Positions 1 through 15,632 are shown, counted from the first letter of the stretch. The stretch is DNA of 46,870 bases from Flavobacteriaceae bacterium (GCA_016744615.1 JADGEA010000004.1:1-46870), one strand, 5' to 3'. Notes: generated by a model from the letters alone, not told the origin. Translations and numbers: made by a program.

Positions 1-21
1 GGAATAAATTGTAAAAAATAA

Positions 22-1350
22 AATGAAAATACTAAATCAGATTTTCCTCTGATAAGGATAACATCCTCTGAAAAATCAATTAATAGAGGTTGCCTTAAAG
101 TTACTTTAGCTAGCCGTACAAAATCTAAAGCAGATGCCGTTTTAAAAGGATTTGAAAATGGTAAAGCAATTGCTTGGACTATTGAAGATGAGGAGTTGTT
201 AAATCACCTTATTGCTACTCATGATATAATGGTTAGTTTGCTTCCGTATATACATCATGTAAATGTTGCAAAAAAATGTATTGCGCATAAAAAAAATATG
301 GTTACCACTTCATATATTTCTCCTGAAATGAAAGCATTAGATGATGCCGCTAAAAATGCAGGTATCATAATCTTAAACGAAATAGGTGTAGATCCTGGTT
401 TTGACCATATGACCGCTATGGAGATCATTGACAGGGTACATAATGAAGGTGGTAAAATAGAAGAATTTTATTCATTATGTGGTGCTCTTTGCGCTCCTGA
501 AGCTTCAAATAACCCTTTTAGATATAAATTTTCCTGGGCTCCAAAAGGAGTGGTTATGGCAAGCAATAATGATGCACAGTATTTAAAAAACAAAAAAATT
601 GTAAATTTAGATACAGCAGATTTATTTAAAAACCCATTATTAATCGATTTTCCTAAAGTAGAAAAAATGCATGTCTACCCAAATCGTGATTCACTACCTT
701 ATATTGATATTTATGGGATTCCAGAAGTAAAAACGATGTTTAGGGGAACTTTTCGCTATAAAAACTGGTGTGATGCTTTAGATTTATTAAAATTGCTAAA
801 GCTAACAAATAATCAAGAATTAAATTTAAAAGGAAAAACTTTCGCACAAGTTACTACTGAAATTAATGGGTTTGAATCTAATAGCTTAAAGAAGTCGATT
901 AAAACTAAATTTAATATAGGTGATAATCATGTAGGATTAAAAGCTATTGAATGGTTAGGAGTTTTGGATGAAAAGTTAATCCCTTTAAAAATTGGTTCTG
1001 CCTTTGATCTAATTTCGAATTTGATGATTGATAAGATGATGATGAAAGACTCCGAGAGAGATATGGTTATCATGCAACACATTTTGAACATTACTAAGCC
1101 AAATGGAGAGAAAGAAACCATTGTTTCTCGAATGCTTAATTATGGTAACGAGGAATATTCTTCAATAGCTAAAACTGTGGCACTACCTGCAGCTATTGGT
1201 GTCAAATTGATTCTAGACAAAAAAATTCTTGATACGGGTGTTTTAATTCCCATAAAAAAATCGATTTATAAACCGATTCTTGCAGAATTAAAAAACTTCG
1301 GAATTGAGATGACTGAAAATATTGAAACTGAAAATCAGTTTTCAATTTAG
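22..1350 (+). pseudogene. Saccharopine reductase (Lys9-like), N-terminus missing
   Basis: The protein resembles the fungal-type saccharopine dehydrogenase (NADP+, L-glutamate forming), which interconverts saccharopine with aminoadipate semialdehyde and glutamate. Family hallmarks read in order: LASRTKSKA, VSLLPY, TSYISPEMKALD, NEIGVDPGFDH, YKFSWAPKG, PNRDS, FRGTFRY, ERDMVIMQH and a C-terminal VALPAAIG. The open frame runs back only to a stop at 19-21, and its first ATG is at 196. The first 35-40 residues of the family, with the glycine-rich NADP-binding loop, are absent. A short frame starting at ATG 23 stops after nine codons and has no GxGxxx motif. A transposase remnant lies just downstream, so decay by rearrangement is likely. 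The left window edge hides only 21 further bases, so an unusual upstream exon-like arrangement cannot be excluded but is improbable. Confidence 0.75.
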
Positions 1351-1377
1351 CTATAATTGATATGCTTTGCATCACAT

Positions 1378-1543
1378 TCATTCCGTTTTAATTGTCGTAT
1401 CAATTACCGAACGTATTTTGGCAAAATTCTGAGCTACTTTTTCGATTTTATATTGTCCCGATATTTTTTGTTTGACTTTACTATTTCGGATAGCTCTTTC
1501 TGAAGCATTATTATCTGGAGGGTTTGTCCAAAACCAATTTCTG
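1378..1543 (-). mobile_element. IS66-type transposase C-terminal remnant
   Basis: On the minus strand the translated stretch reads PPDNNASERAIRNSKVKQKI, then SGQYKIEKVAQNFAKIRS and VIDTTIKTE before a stop at 1378-1380. The NNASERAIR and KVKQKxSG signatures match the end of IS66-family transposases. Only about 50 residues survive: the DDE catalytic core and the normal continuation past the arginine-rich tail are gone. The open frame runs on to 1605, but those extra codons overlap the peptidase remnant on the opposite strand and do not look like transposase. No terminal inverted repeats or target duplication were identified. The fragment sits between two other broken genes, marking a rearrangement point. 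Confidence 0.7.
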
Positions 1544-1544
1544 G

Positions 1545-1882
1545 AGTTATTACGGTTTTGATACATCTCCTGTAAAAGATTTGTTGAAAGTTGCAAAGAA
1601 ACCAAGCCATTTACGTTTTTCTCCTAAAAATATGGATCTTACTTTTTATCCATATTATATTAAAAAAGTTTGTTATTTCGCTGAAAATAAAGGAAGTAAA
1701 ATACTTTATATCTATGGAGAATATGATCTATAAGGAGCATGCGCTCCAAATCCGAAACCAAATGTAGATGCTTTAAAATGGTTTTAAAAGGTGGCTCACA
1801 TAAAACAAGAATCAAAGATTTTCAAAAACAGATCAGCAAAGAATTTATGACCAATTACAGCTATGGCTGGGAAATGAAATAA
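1545..1882 (+). pseudogene. S37-type (PS-10) peptidase C-terminal remnant
   Basis: The frame YYGFDTSPVKDLL, PSHLRFSPKN, KVCYFAENKGSKILYIYGEY resembles the C-terminal lobe of Bacteroidota tripeptidyl aminopeptidase-like S37 proteins, whose conserved end reads GEYDxWxACAPxPKPNVDALK. Here the frame hits a stop at 1731-1733 exactly where the tryptophan codon is expected, then resumes GACAPNPKPNVDALK. A frameshift near 1785 then moves the match to KMVLKGGSHKTRIKDFQKQI, ending at the stop at 1880-1882. One in-frame stop, one frameshift and a missing N-terminal two-thirds make this a clear pseudogene. It begins where the IS66 remnant ends, which suggests insertion-mediated truncation. Confidence 0.72.
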
Positions 1883-1903
1883 AGATTATTCCCTTAAAAA
1901 ATT

Positions 1904-2033
1904 AAAGCTATCAGAAAAGTAAATTTAAATGTCATTTTGACTGAAATAGAGAAATCGAAATTAATGGGTACCACATACAAAATTTTTCGACTACACTCAA
2001 AATGACAAACTACATACCTTTTCTGATAGCTTT
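1904..2033. repeat. Nested inverted repeat, probable terminator or intergenic element
   Basis: A perfect 16-base arm AAAGCTATCAGAAAAG (1904-1919) is matched by CTTTTCTGATAGCTTT (2018-2033). Inside it lies a second pair, GTCATTTTGA (1931-1940) and TCAAAATGAC (1997-2006), with further partial pairing between gaaatcgaaatt and aatttttcga. The right outer arm runs into a T tract. The inner GTCATTTTGA...TCAAAATGAC pattern resembles dispersed intergenic repeats common in flavobacteria (from memory). On the minus strand the structure lies just past the end of the GH2 gene and could act as its terminator. Confidence 0.6.
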
Positions 2034-2049
2034 TTTATTACAATAAAAG

Positions 2050-8531
<6,482 letters not shown>

Positions 8532-8547
8532 TTATTATTTTAAATAG

Positions 8548-9546
8548 TTAAATAGAATTTCTTAAAATGATTTTACTTGGATTCTCAATCTTTCGTTTTT
8601 CTTTTATGCCAAGCATCTTTGCAAGTTGCTTTCCCATATATTTAAAATCGGTTGAAATAGTAGTAATTCCTCCTTCAACAATTTCTTTTAAAAGTGTTTC
8701 ATTATATGAAATGATACCAATATTTTCGATAAGGAGATAATCCTTTTCTTTCATTTTTTTAATAATCCTGATTAAATTTCTATCATCTGGAACTAAATAA
8801 ACTTCTCTGTTTGAAATTTCTCTACTCTCCATGGTGGCAATAACTTCATTAGCAATCCCAAATTCCTTGCAAAACCTTTTAAACCCTTTCAATAAACCAA
8901 GAGGTTGTTTAAATTCAGAAAAAATAAAAATAAATTTTTTATACTTTTTCAATCGTTTAACTTCTTTGGTCAAAGCATTGTAAATATCTCTTTCAAAATT
9001 TTGGTAAATAGCAGTATATTTAAAAAGCTCAGGATGAAACTGATCTAAAATAATCACCTTATCTTCAGGCAGATTATCAATCACTTTATCTGTGTTTTTC
9101 ATATTTGCAGGCATAATGATATAAGAAGAATAATTGCCCATACTATCAAAGATTAATTTGCTAAATACATCTGGATTAAAGTGATGAAAATAAATATCAA
9201 CTTCAATATTTTTATCAAGATTATTCAAAAAGGAATTGTATAAATCTTCTTTAAAAGCATTTAATTCATCAAACAATAAAAATACTCTTTGCTTAATATT
9301 GACATTCTCACTTTTTATAAAATAGCCTTTACCTACTACTGATTGTACTATCCCTCTTATTTTTAACTCGTTAAATGCAAGTAAAACAGTATCTCTTGAT
9401 ACAGAATTTTTATTACGAATAGAATTTATGGAAGGTAAACGATCCCCTTTTCTTAAGGTATGATCTAAAAGTGCTTTCTCAACAGAATGCACAATTTGCT
9501 TATATTTAGGTATATCGATATTTTCTTTAACAGAAATAAAATCCAT
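8548..9546 (-). CDS. GntR-family regulator with LacI-like sensor domain
   Basis: The N-terminal winged helix (about 8-78) has typical GntR features: KYKQIVHSVEKALLD, KGDRLPSINSIRNKNSVSRD, and the wing GIVQSVVGKGYFI. Residues about 88-325 resemble a periplasmic-binding-protein/LacI-type sugar sensor (VFLLFDELN, IIMPANM, IILDQF, IGIISYNETLLKEI, GGITTIST). Such fused GntR proteins in Bacteroidota sense monosaccharides; the Bacteroides fucose regulator FucR belongs to the GntR family. It heads the unit with the two GH2 genes and has a candidate palindromic operator just upstream, which suggests self-control. The effector may be L-fucose or another sugar released by this locus; that is inference. 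Confidence 0.82.
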   Translation of the reverse strand: MDFISVKENIDIPKYKQIVHSVEKALLDHTLRKGDRLPSINSIRNKNSVSRDTVLLAFNELKIRGIVQSVVGKGYFIKSENVNIKQRVFLLFDELNAFKEDLYNSFLNNLDKNIEVDIYFHHFNPDVFSKLIFDSMGNYSSYIIMPANMKNTDKVIDNLPEDKVIILDQFHPELFKYTAIYQNFERDIYNALTKEVKRLKKYKKFIFIFSEFKQPLGLLKGFKRFCKEFGIANEVIATMESREISNREVYLVPDDRNLIRIIKKMKEKDYLLIENIGIISYNETLLKEIVEGGITTISTDFKYMGKQLAKMLGIKEKRKIENPSKIILRNSI

Positions 9547-9550
9547 ACCA

Positions 9551-9581
9551 CAAATATATATTAAAACTAGTAGGTACTGGT
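9551..9581 (-). promoter_or_regulatory. Candidate promoter and operator of the GntR-GH2-GH2 unit
   Basis: On the minus strand TATATTTG (9558-9551) matches the Bacteroidota -7 box TAnnTTTG, only 5 bases before the GntR start codon. This implies a very short or absent leader. Immediately upstream lies ACTAGTAGGTACTGGT (9566-9581), a near palindrome with 12 of 16 symmetric positions in the pattern ACnAGTAnnTACTnGT. It covers the place where the upstream promoter element should be. A repressor or activator binding there would control its own unit. No second copy of this 16-mer was noticed in the window. Confidence 0.45.
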
Positions 9582-9602
9582 AGGTTTTAGAATAAAATTA
9601 CA

Positions 9603-10703
9603 TCATAATATTTCTTTTTGGCTATTATAAAAAGAATCTGCCTGCAGAACCATTAATTCCTCTGCCTTTTGCTTTTTATAAGTGTATATTTTTTCTTCAT
9701 CTCCAATATCATAATAAACCTTGCTATTCAATTCGGTGTCTATTTTGAGTAATTCCTCTCGCTGATTCATCTCTTGAGCAACCCAGATTTTAATTTTATT
9801 TTCATGATTGCTCAATTTCAAATCATACTCCCCTTGTTGTGATATGAGTTTTGCTAAAATAGGAGAAGTTTCAATGGCTAAAAACAAAAGAAATATAAAA
9901 AATGACGGTAGCCATGGTAAACTATCCAATGCATTGATACGAGCCATCAAACCATCAAATCCATCAATAACAGGTTGGCTATTTGAAGCCTGCAACTCTT
10001 GTTTTTCCCTTAAATTTTTAATTATTTGTTGTTTTTCTAAAATCTGGTCTTTGTTTTCTTTACGCAATTCTTGTAATTCCTGCAGAATTTTATCATGTTT
10101 ATCTCTCTTTTCTTTATAGACTGGTCCTCTGCCAATTTTCAAAGTTCCTTCTCTGCCCTCTGCTTCAGCAATATATATGCCATATAACTCATTAACTTCA
10201 TTCTCTTTGTTCTGAATTGTTTCCTCCAAATCTTTAATCTCTGATTCAACTCTGCTGATCTCAGGAGTATATTGCATGGCTATTTGCTCTTTATTTTGAA
10301 GGGTCAAATTGTTCTTTTGCTCTAATAAAACCTGATCTATTTCTTTTTGAAAGATCTTTAACTCCAACGGTTTTGCGATAACAACAGCAATAATTATAGC
10401 CAAAATCAATCTTGGAATGGCCTGACCAAATTCCAACCATGGTTTACCCTGTTTTTTAATTGTGGAAACAATAAACCTGTCTAGATTAAAGATTAAAAGC
10501 CCCCAGATTACACCAAATCCAACAGCCAAATAAACCGAGTCAAATACAGTAAATAATGCATAGGCTGAAGCGACAAAAGCGATTACAGCAGTAAAGAATA
10601 TCGTACCACCAATTCCGGCATATTTTACCTGCTCAGACTTTGAGCAATTTTTAAGTAGATCAAGGTCAGCACCGGAGCACATCCAGAAAATTTTTTTAAG
10701 CAT
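9603..10703 (-). CDS. DUF4407 membrane protein
   Basis: The 366-residue protein matches the DUF4407 family layout. It opens with FWMCSGADLDLL, then has two membrane segments (about 28-50 and 53-72), the LIFNLDRFIVS motif, a third segment (about 90-112, with ILAIIIAVVIAKPLELKIF), a long charged coiled coil (about 115-240) and a fourth segment (about 258-282, with FFIFLLFLAIETSPILAKL). The motif ETSPILAKL is a family hallmark. Function is unknown. It faces away from the S46 pair by terminators and is separated from the GntR gene by 56 bases that contain that gene's own promoter, so it is probably a single-gene unit unrelated to glycan use. Confidence 0.85.
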   Translation of the reverse strand: MLKKIFWMCSGADLDLLKNCSKSEQVKYAGIGGTIFFTAVIAFVASAYALFTVFDSVYLAVGFGVIWGLLIFNLDRFIVSTIKKQGKPWLEFGQAIPRLILAIIIAVVIAKPLELKIFQKEIDQVLLEQKNNLTLQNKEQIAMQYTPEISRVESEIKDLEETIQNKENEVNELYGIYIAEAEGREGTLKIGRGPVYKEKRDKHDKILQELQELRKENKDQILEKQQIIKNLREKQELQASNSQPVIDGFDGLMARINALDSLPWLPSFFIFLLFLAIETSPILAKLISQQGEYDLKLSNHENKIKIWVAQEMNQREELLKIDTELNSKVYYDIGDEEKIYTYKKQKAEELMVLQADSFYNSQKEIL

Positions 10704-10956
10704 AATGACGTCTTTTGTTATAACAGTGAATGATTCTACTATAAGACATCTGGAATTTATTTTTGTTAGAGAAAATTTTGTTAAAGTTTATAAAAGAATC
10801 AAGACCGTTGCAAAACCTCTTTTAACAAAAAAGCACAACGCTAGAGAAAATTTAAACCCGAAGCAAACTATTGTTTGTAAGGACTTTAAATTTATGACAA
10901 GGAAGTGATTTGAAGCTAAAAAGGCTTTAAAGTATGTTTTTATTGAATATTGTAAC

Positions 10957-11029
10957 GGTCTTCATTTATTCTTTGGAAAGAATAAATGAAGACCAAATAA
11001 AAAACTCGAGGCAATTCACCTCGAGTTTT
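10957..11029. terminator. Perfect 18-bp palindrome followed by a rho-independent terminator
   Basis: Positions 10957-10994 form a perfect inverted repeat: GGTCTTCATTTATTCTTT, two-base centre GG, then the exact complement. Six bases further, AAAACTCGAGG (11001-11011) pairs with CCTCGAGTTTT (11019-11029) around a 7-base loop and ends in a T run on either strand. The second hairpin is a good bidirectional terminator and sits just after the end of the DPP7-like gene (minus strand). The first could be a second terminator or a protein site. The rest of the gap 10704-10956 shows only AT-rich sequence with no credible gene. Confidence 0.75.
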
Positions 11030-11052
11030 TTCATTTAATTGATCTGTTATTA

Positions 11053-13272
11053 TTATTTCTTTTTCTTCGGGTGTACCAAAGTCATTTCATCAATTAAATT
11101 AGTCGCACCTGCATATTTATCAATGATAAACAGAACATAACGAATATCAACAGTAATACTCCTTACAATATCAGCATCGTAATACAAATCACTCATAATA
11201 CCTTCCCAGGTACCATCAAAAAGCAAACCTAATAAATTACCATTGGCATCCATTACCGGACTTCCGGAATTCCCTCCAGTTGTATGGTTTGTTCCTAAAA
11301 AGTTAATTGGCATTTTACCATTTTCACCATATTGACCAAAATCTTTGGCATCGTATAAATCACGTAATTTTTGAGGTACATCAAATTCATAATCACCTGG
11401 CACATATTTTTCCATCACACCTTTTAAATAGGTATTTGGTGTATAAACAACACCATCTTTTGGCTCATAACCTTTAACTCTTCCATAGTTTGCCCGCAAA
11501 GTAAAATTGGCATCCGGATAAAAACGATCCTTTGGAAATACTTCCATCAATGCTTTCATATACTCTTTTTGAACAGCATTTAATTCAAGATTGATCTTTT
11601 GATATTTCGGTGAGATCTTGGTATAAAAAACAGTATGCAATTCTTTAGCAAAAGAATAGGCTTTATCATTATTGAATTTTTTAATCACTTCTTCCGGTGT
11701 TCCTACAAATAATTCATTCACTCCTTCAATACTTGTGAATTTTGTATTGGTATAAATATCATTGGTCAACTTGGCAAAATCAACACCTTTCATATTTTCA
11801 GGAAGATATTCTTTTGGAACCTTATTTGCATACAAACTTGTTAAACTTTCAAATACAGGCTGATCTACTTTTGCAGAATAATTTTTAAACTTTTTCTCAT
11901 AAGATTTAGAAACTCTTTCTTTTGATTTTTCAAAAGCCTCATCTCCTCCTTTTTTATAAGCTTGTTCCAATTGAAAAGCACTAAATGTAATATTTAACAA
12001 TTCTACATTTCTATAGGCAACTTCCACCCAGTAATCTCTAGCAAGTGCTACCTGTTCAATTTCTTTATACAATCTTTCAAAATCAGATAACAAAGATTTA
12101 TACTGGTTCAGTTCTTTTTCATTTACTATTTTACTGAATTCCGTTTCTTTGATTTGCTTTTTTTGGATTGCATTTGTTTGATGAATTCCCTGATCTTCAC
12201 CTATCCATTTTTTCCAGTAGTTTGCAATTCCAGCATATTTTGAAGCATATTGAATTCTTACTTTTTCATCTGCCTTCATATATTTATCCACAATTTTCAA
12301 GGCATTTTCTCTAATCTCAATTTTAGCAGGATTAAGTACATTTACAATTTGTGATACACCTACTGCTGGTAAATAAGCATTTGTTCTTCCCGGAAAACCA
12401 AAAACTATATTAAAATCATTTTCTTCAACTCCATCCAATGAAATAGGTAAAAAATGTTTTGGCTTGTAGGGTACATTGTCTTTTGCATATTCAGCCGGAC
12501 GATTATTTGCATCTGCATAAATTCTGAACATAGAAAAGTCTCCGGTATGGCGGGGCCACATCCAGTTATCGGTATCTGAACCAAATTTACCAATAGAAGT
12601 TGGAGGTGCACCTACCATTCTTACATCTTTAAATACTTCCGTAATGATTAAAAAGTATTGATTTCCTTTGTAAAATGACTTAACATTTGCTGTTTGCCAT
12701 TCTTCTTTTACAGCTGCTTTGGTAGTTTTATTAATATTTTGGTTGATCAATTTCATTTTAGCAGCCTCATCCATAGCATCTGTTACTCCTTCAAAAATTT
12801 GTGAAGTTACATCATCAATTCTCTTGATGAAAGTAGCCTTTAAACCAGGTGAAACTATTTCCTCATCATAACTTTTTGCCCAGAAACCATCTTTTAAATA
12901 GTCGTGTTCAACAGTTGAATGTGATTGAATGGTACCATAGCCACAATGGTGATTTGTTAAAAGCAAACCGTTTGGTGAAACCACCTCTGATGTACAACCT
13001 CCACCAAAAATTGCAATAGCATCTTTGATACTTGCATTATTCACATCCCATAGATCTTTAGCGGTAAGGTTACTACCCAATAATTTCATCTCATCTTCAT
13101 TCATCCCTTCCAATAAAGAAGGAATCCACATACCTCCCTGAATTTCTTTTGCTTGTGCATCGCTTAAAGCAATTGGCTTTTCAGGTTCAACAACTTTTGT
13201 AGTTTCCTGTGCCGTTTTACACGAAACAATGCTTAAAAAAGCAACTAATAAATAGATTTTAAAGTATTTCAT
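11053..13272 (-). CDS. S46 dipeptidyl peptidase, DPP7-like lipoprotein
   Basis: An S46 serine exopeptidase of 739 residues that would release dipeptides from peptide N-termini. The N-terminus is a lipoprotein signal (LLVAFLSIVSC), so it is probably anchored in a membrane. The chymotrypsin-like double barrel carries the NHHCGYG histidine motif and catalytic Ser669 in GGNSGSP, with the S46-specific helical domain between. Eighteen residues after the serine, in LLFDGTWEG, is Gly687. At the equivalent position P. gingivalis DPP7 has glycine (hydrophobic P1) and DPP11 has arginine (acidic P1), so this copy is predicted to be DPP7-like. It lies 17 bases downstream of its DPP11-like partner, so both are probably cotranscribed. 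It ends near a strong hairpin terminator. Confidence 0.88.
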   Translation of the reverse strand: MKYFKIYLLVAFLSIVSCKTAQETTKVVEPEKPIALSDAQAKEIQGGMWIPSLLEGMNEDEMKLLGSNLTAKDLWDVNNASIKDAIAIFGGGCTSEVVSPNGLLLTNHHCGYGTIQSHSTVEHDYLKDGFWAKSYDEEIVSPGLKATFIKRIDDVTSQIFEGVTDAMDEAAKMKLINQNINKTTKAAVKEEWQTANVKSFYKGNQYFLIITEVFKDVRMVGAPPTSIGKFGSDTDNWMWPRHTGDFSMFRIYADANNRPAEYAKDNVPYKPKHFLPISLDGVEENDFNIVFGFPGRTNAYLPAVGVSQIVNVLNPAKIEIRENALKIVDKYMKADEKVRIQYASKYAGIANYWKKWIGEDQGIHQTNAIQKKQIKETEFSKIVNEKELNQYKSLLSDFERLYKEIEQVALARDYWVEVAYRNVELLNITFSAFQLEQAYKKGGDEAFEKSKERVSKSYEKKFKNYSAKVDQPVFESLTSLYANKVPKEYLPENMKGVDFAKLTNDIYTNTKFTSIEGVNELFVGTPEEVIKKFNNDKAYSFAKELHTVFYTKISPKYQKINLELNAVQKEYMKALMEVFPKDRFYPDANFTLRANYGRVKGYEPKDGVVYTPNTYLKGVMEKYVPGDYEFDVPQKLRDLYDAKDFGQYGENGKMPINFLGTNHTTGGNSGSPVMDANGNLLGLLFDGTWEGIMSDLYYDADIVRSITVDIRYVLFIIDKYAGATNLIDEMTLVHPKKKK

Positions 13273-13289
13273 TTTATTATTATTTTGAG

Positions 13290-15422
13290 TTATTTATTCT
13301 TTTTTGGATGAACTAATTTCATTTCATTGATCAATCGTTTGTTACCAGCATATTTATCAACGATAAACAAAATATAACGTGCATCAACCATGATATTTCT
13401 ACAAATTTCTGGATCATAATTATAATCACTCATGGTACCTTCCCAAACTCTGTCAAAGTTCAAACCTATCAGATTTCCATGTGCATCAATAGCCGGACTA
13501 CCAGAGTTACCACCAGTTGTATGATTTGTTCCTAAAAAATTAACAGGCATTTTTCCCTTTTCTCCATAAACACCAAAATCTTTTGCATTGTATAAACCGA
13601 TTAACTTTTGATCTACATCAAACTCGTAGTCACCTGGTTTGTATTTTTCCATCACACCTTTTAAATAAGACACCGGTTTGTAATAAATGCCATCTTTAGG
13701 GTAATAACCTTTTACCTTACCGTAAGTTACTCTTAAAGTACTGTTGGCATCCGGAAAGAATCTTTCTTTAGGAAAAGTTTCCATCAAAGCTTTCATATAC
13801 ACTTTTTGAACATCCTGAATTTGTAGATTGATCTCGTGAAATTTTGAATTTATTTTTTTATAGAAATCATTTGATAAATCTTTTCCTAAAACATATGCAG
13901 GATCTGCATTTAATTTGCTCAATACCTCCTCTTGATTTCCTGTTAAAAGGAAATTAAAACCTTCAAGATTTGTTAGTTTTGATTTGGTATAAATAGCGTT
14001 GGTCAAATCAGTATAATTTACATTTTTTAGTTTATTTGATAGGTAGGTTGCTGGTATTTCTGTAGCATATATTTCAATAAGCTTTTCAAAAACATCTCTG
14101 TCTACTCTTGCACTATAATTTTTATAATTACCTTTTGACGAATTAATTAATTTATTTCTTTCCGCTTCAAAACTCGCTGGATTTGCAGTTACCTTTTCTT
14201 CAAATTGATAAAGTCTAAACGTAGCTCGCAACAATTCAATATTTCGATAAATAACTTCTGTCCAGTAAGCTCTTGCCAATGCAACATCCTCCAATTCATT
14301 GTACAATTTGCTAAAATCACTTAGCAAGTGATTGTATTCACTATTGCTTTGCACTTTCTTCTGAAAATCACTCTCTAACTTTTGTTTTTTAGCAATAGCT
14401 TTTGATTTTTCAATACCCTGATTTTCACCGATCCATTTTTTCCAATAGTTAGCAATACTTGCATATTTGGAAGCATACTGAATTTTGATCTTATCATCAG
14501 CACGCATATATTCATCTACAATTTTTAGATAATTCTCTCTTATATTGATCTTGGCAGGATTGACTTTTTTTACGGTTTGTTCTATGGCAACAGCAGGCAA
14601 ATACTCATCTGTTCTTCCCGGAAAACCAAAAACTAGAGTAAAATCTTCTTCGGCAACACCATCTAAAGAAATTGGTAAAAAATGTTTTGGTTTAAATGGC
14701 ACATTCTCTTTTGAAAACTTTGCCGGACGATTATTCTTATCTGCGTAAATTCTAAACAATGAAAAATCACCTGTATGACGAGGCCACATCCAGTTATCTG
14801 TATCTGAACCAAATTTACCAATAGATGTCGGAGGAGCTCCAACCATTCTAATATCTGTATAGTTTTCAAGTACAAACAGCAGATACTGATTTCCATTATA
14901 AAAACCTTTTACTTTAACTTCCTGCCATTCTTCTTTTACTGCTTTCTTTTTAACAGCAGCAATATTCTGATCAATTTTTACTTGTTTCTCCTTTACCGTC
15001 ATACTGCTAGTAACATTTTTAAAAATAGCATCCGTTACATCATCAATTCTTTTAATAAAAGTAACATACATACCAGGATTTGGTAATTCTTCCGCATCGT
15101 TAAATGCCCAAAACCCTTCTTTTAAATAATCATGCTCAACAGTTGAATGAGATTGAATTGCCCCATAACCACAATGGTGATTCGTCAATATCAAACCTCT
15201 ATCAGATATAATTTCACCTGTACAACCTCCATTAAAATGAATAATAGCATCTTTTAAACTTGCATTGTTTACATCGTAAATATCCTGAGCAGTCATTTTA
15301 CTTCCAAGATTTTGCATTTCGGTTTCATTCATTCCTTCCAATAAAGAAGGAATCCACATACCCCCCTGTTGTGCAGATATTTGAATTGCAAATAAGAAAA
15401 AAAGTATTTTTAAATATTTCAT
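13290..15422 (-). CDS. S46 dipeptidyl peptidase, DPP11-like
   Basis: The second S46 peptidase, about 710 residues, close to P. gingivalis DPP11. I chose the ATG at 15422 (MKYLKILFFLFAIQISAQ, a clean signal peptide) over an in-frame ATG at 15449, because a TATCTTTG promoter box (15456-15449) overlaps the upstream start. Motifs: NHHCGYG for the catalytic histidine, catalytic Ser640 in GGNSGSP, and Arg658 in LNFDRVWEG, 18 residues after the serine. In DPP11 the same arginine (R673, serine S655) fixes acidic P1 residues, so this enzyme should prefer Asp or Glu. It is the first gene of a two-gene unit and is exported, probably soluble in the periplasm. It has no obvious link to the surrounding glycan genes. 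Confidence 0.88.
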   Translation of the reverse strand: MKYLKILFFLFAIQISAQQGGMWIPSLLEGMNETEMQNLGSKMTAQDIYDVNNASLKDAIIHFNGGCTGEIISDRGLILTNHHCGYGAIQSHSTVEHDYLKEGFWAFNDAEELPNPGMYVTFIKRIDDVTDAIFKNVTSSMTVKEKQVKIDQNIAAVKKKAVKEEWQEVKVKGFYNGNQYLLFVLENYTDIRMVGAPPTSIGKFGSDTDNWMWPRHTGDFSLFRIYADKNNRPAKFSKENVPFKPKHFLPISLDGVAEEDFTLVFGFPGRTDEYLPAVAIEQTVKKVNPAKINIRENYLKIVDEYMRADDKIKIQYASKYASIANYWKKWIGENQGIEKSKAIAKKQKLESDFQKKVQSNSEYNHLLSDFSKLYNELEDVALARAYWTEVIYRNIELLRATFRLYQFEEKVTANPASFEAERNKLINSSKGNYKNYSARVDRDVFEKLIEIYATEIPATYLSNKLKNVNYTDLTNAIYTKSKLTNLEGFNFLLTGNQEEVLSKLNADPAYVLGKDLSNDFYKKINSKFHEINLQIQDVQKVYMKALMETFPKERFFPDANSTLRVTYGKVKGYYPKDGIYYKPVSYLKGVMEKYKPGDYEFDVDQKLIGLYNAKDFGVYGEKGKMPVNFLGTNHTTGGNSGSPAIDAHGNLIGLNFDRVWEGTMSDYNYDPEICRNIMVDARYILFIVDKYAGNKRLINEMKLVHPKKNK

Positions 15423-15448
15423 CGTTTTGATTTTGTAAATTAATCTCA

Positions 15449-15456
15449 CAAAGATA
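15449..15456 (-). promoter_or_regulatory. Candidate -7 box for the S46 pair
   Basis: The plus-strand CAAAGATA reads TATCTTTG on the minus strand and fits the Bacteroidota TAnnTTTG box. It lies 26 bases before the chosen ATG of the DPP11-like gene. No convincing partner element was seen at the expected upstream distance. Confidence 0.4.
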
Positions 15457-15632
15457 CATAACCAAATAAATAGTAATGCTTTTTTGAATACAAATTAGAC
15501 AGATTTATTAGAACTCTAACCGCTACTTTGAAAAACAATCAGTTTCATTATAAAACATCAAAATAAATAACAAATGTTTAAAAACTACATATCTATGATT
15601 AGAATAGATAAATAATTGAAATCCTTATTATT

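Noticed and set aside
1524-1733. A stand-alone small gene of 69 residues
   Set aside because: Its sequence is the broken tail of an S37-type peptidase that continues past the stop and a frameshift, so it is part of a pseudogene.
10705-10908. 67-residue plus-strand open frame in the gap before the S46 genes
   Set aside because: It starts next to the divergent DUF4407 start, has low-complexity basic composition and no recognisable domain. It is probably noise in AT-rich DNA.
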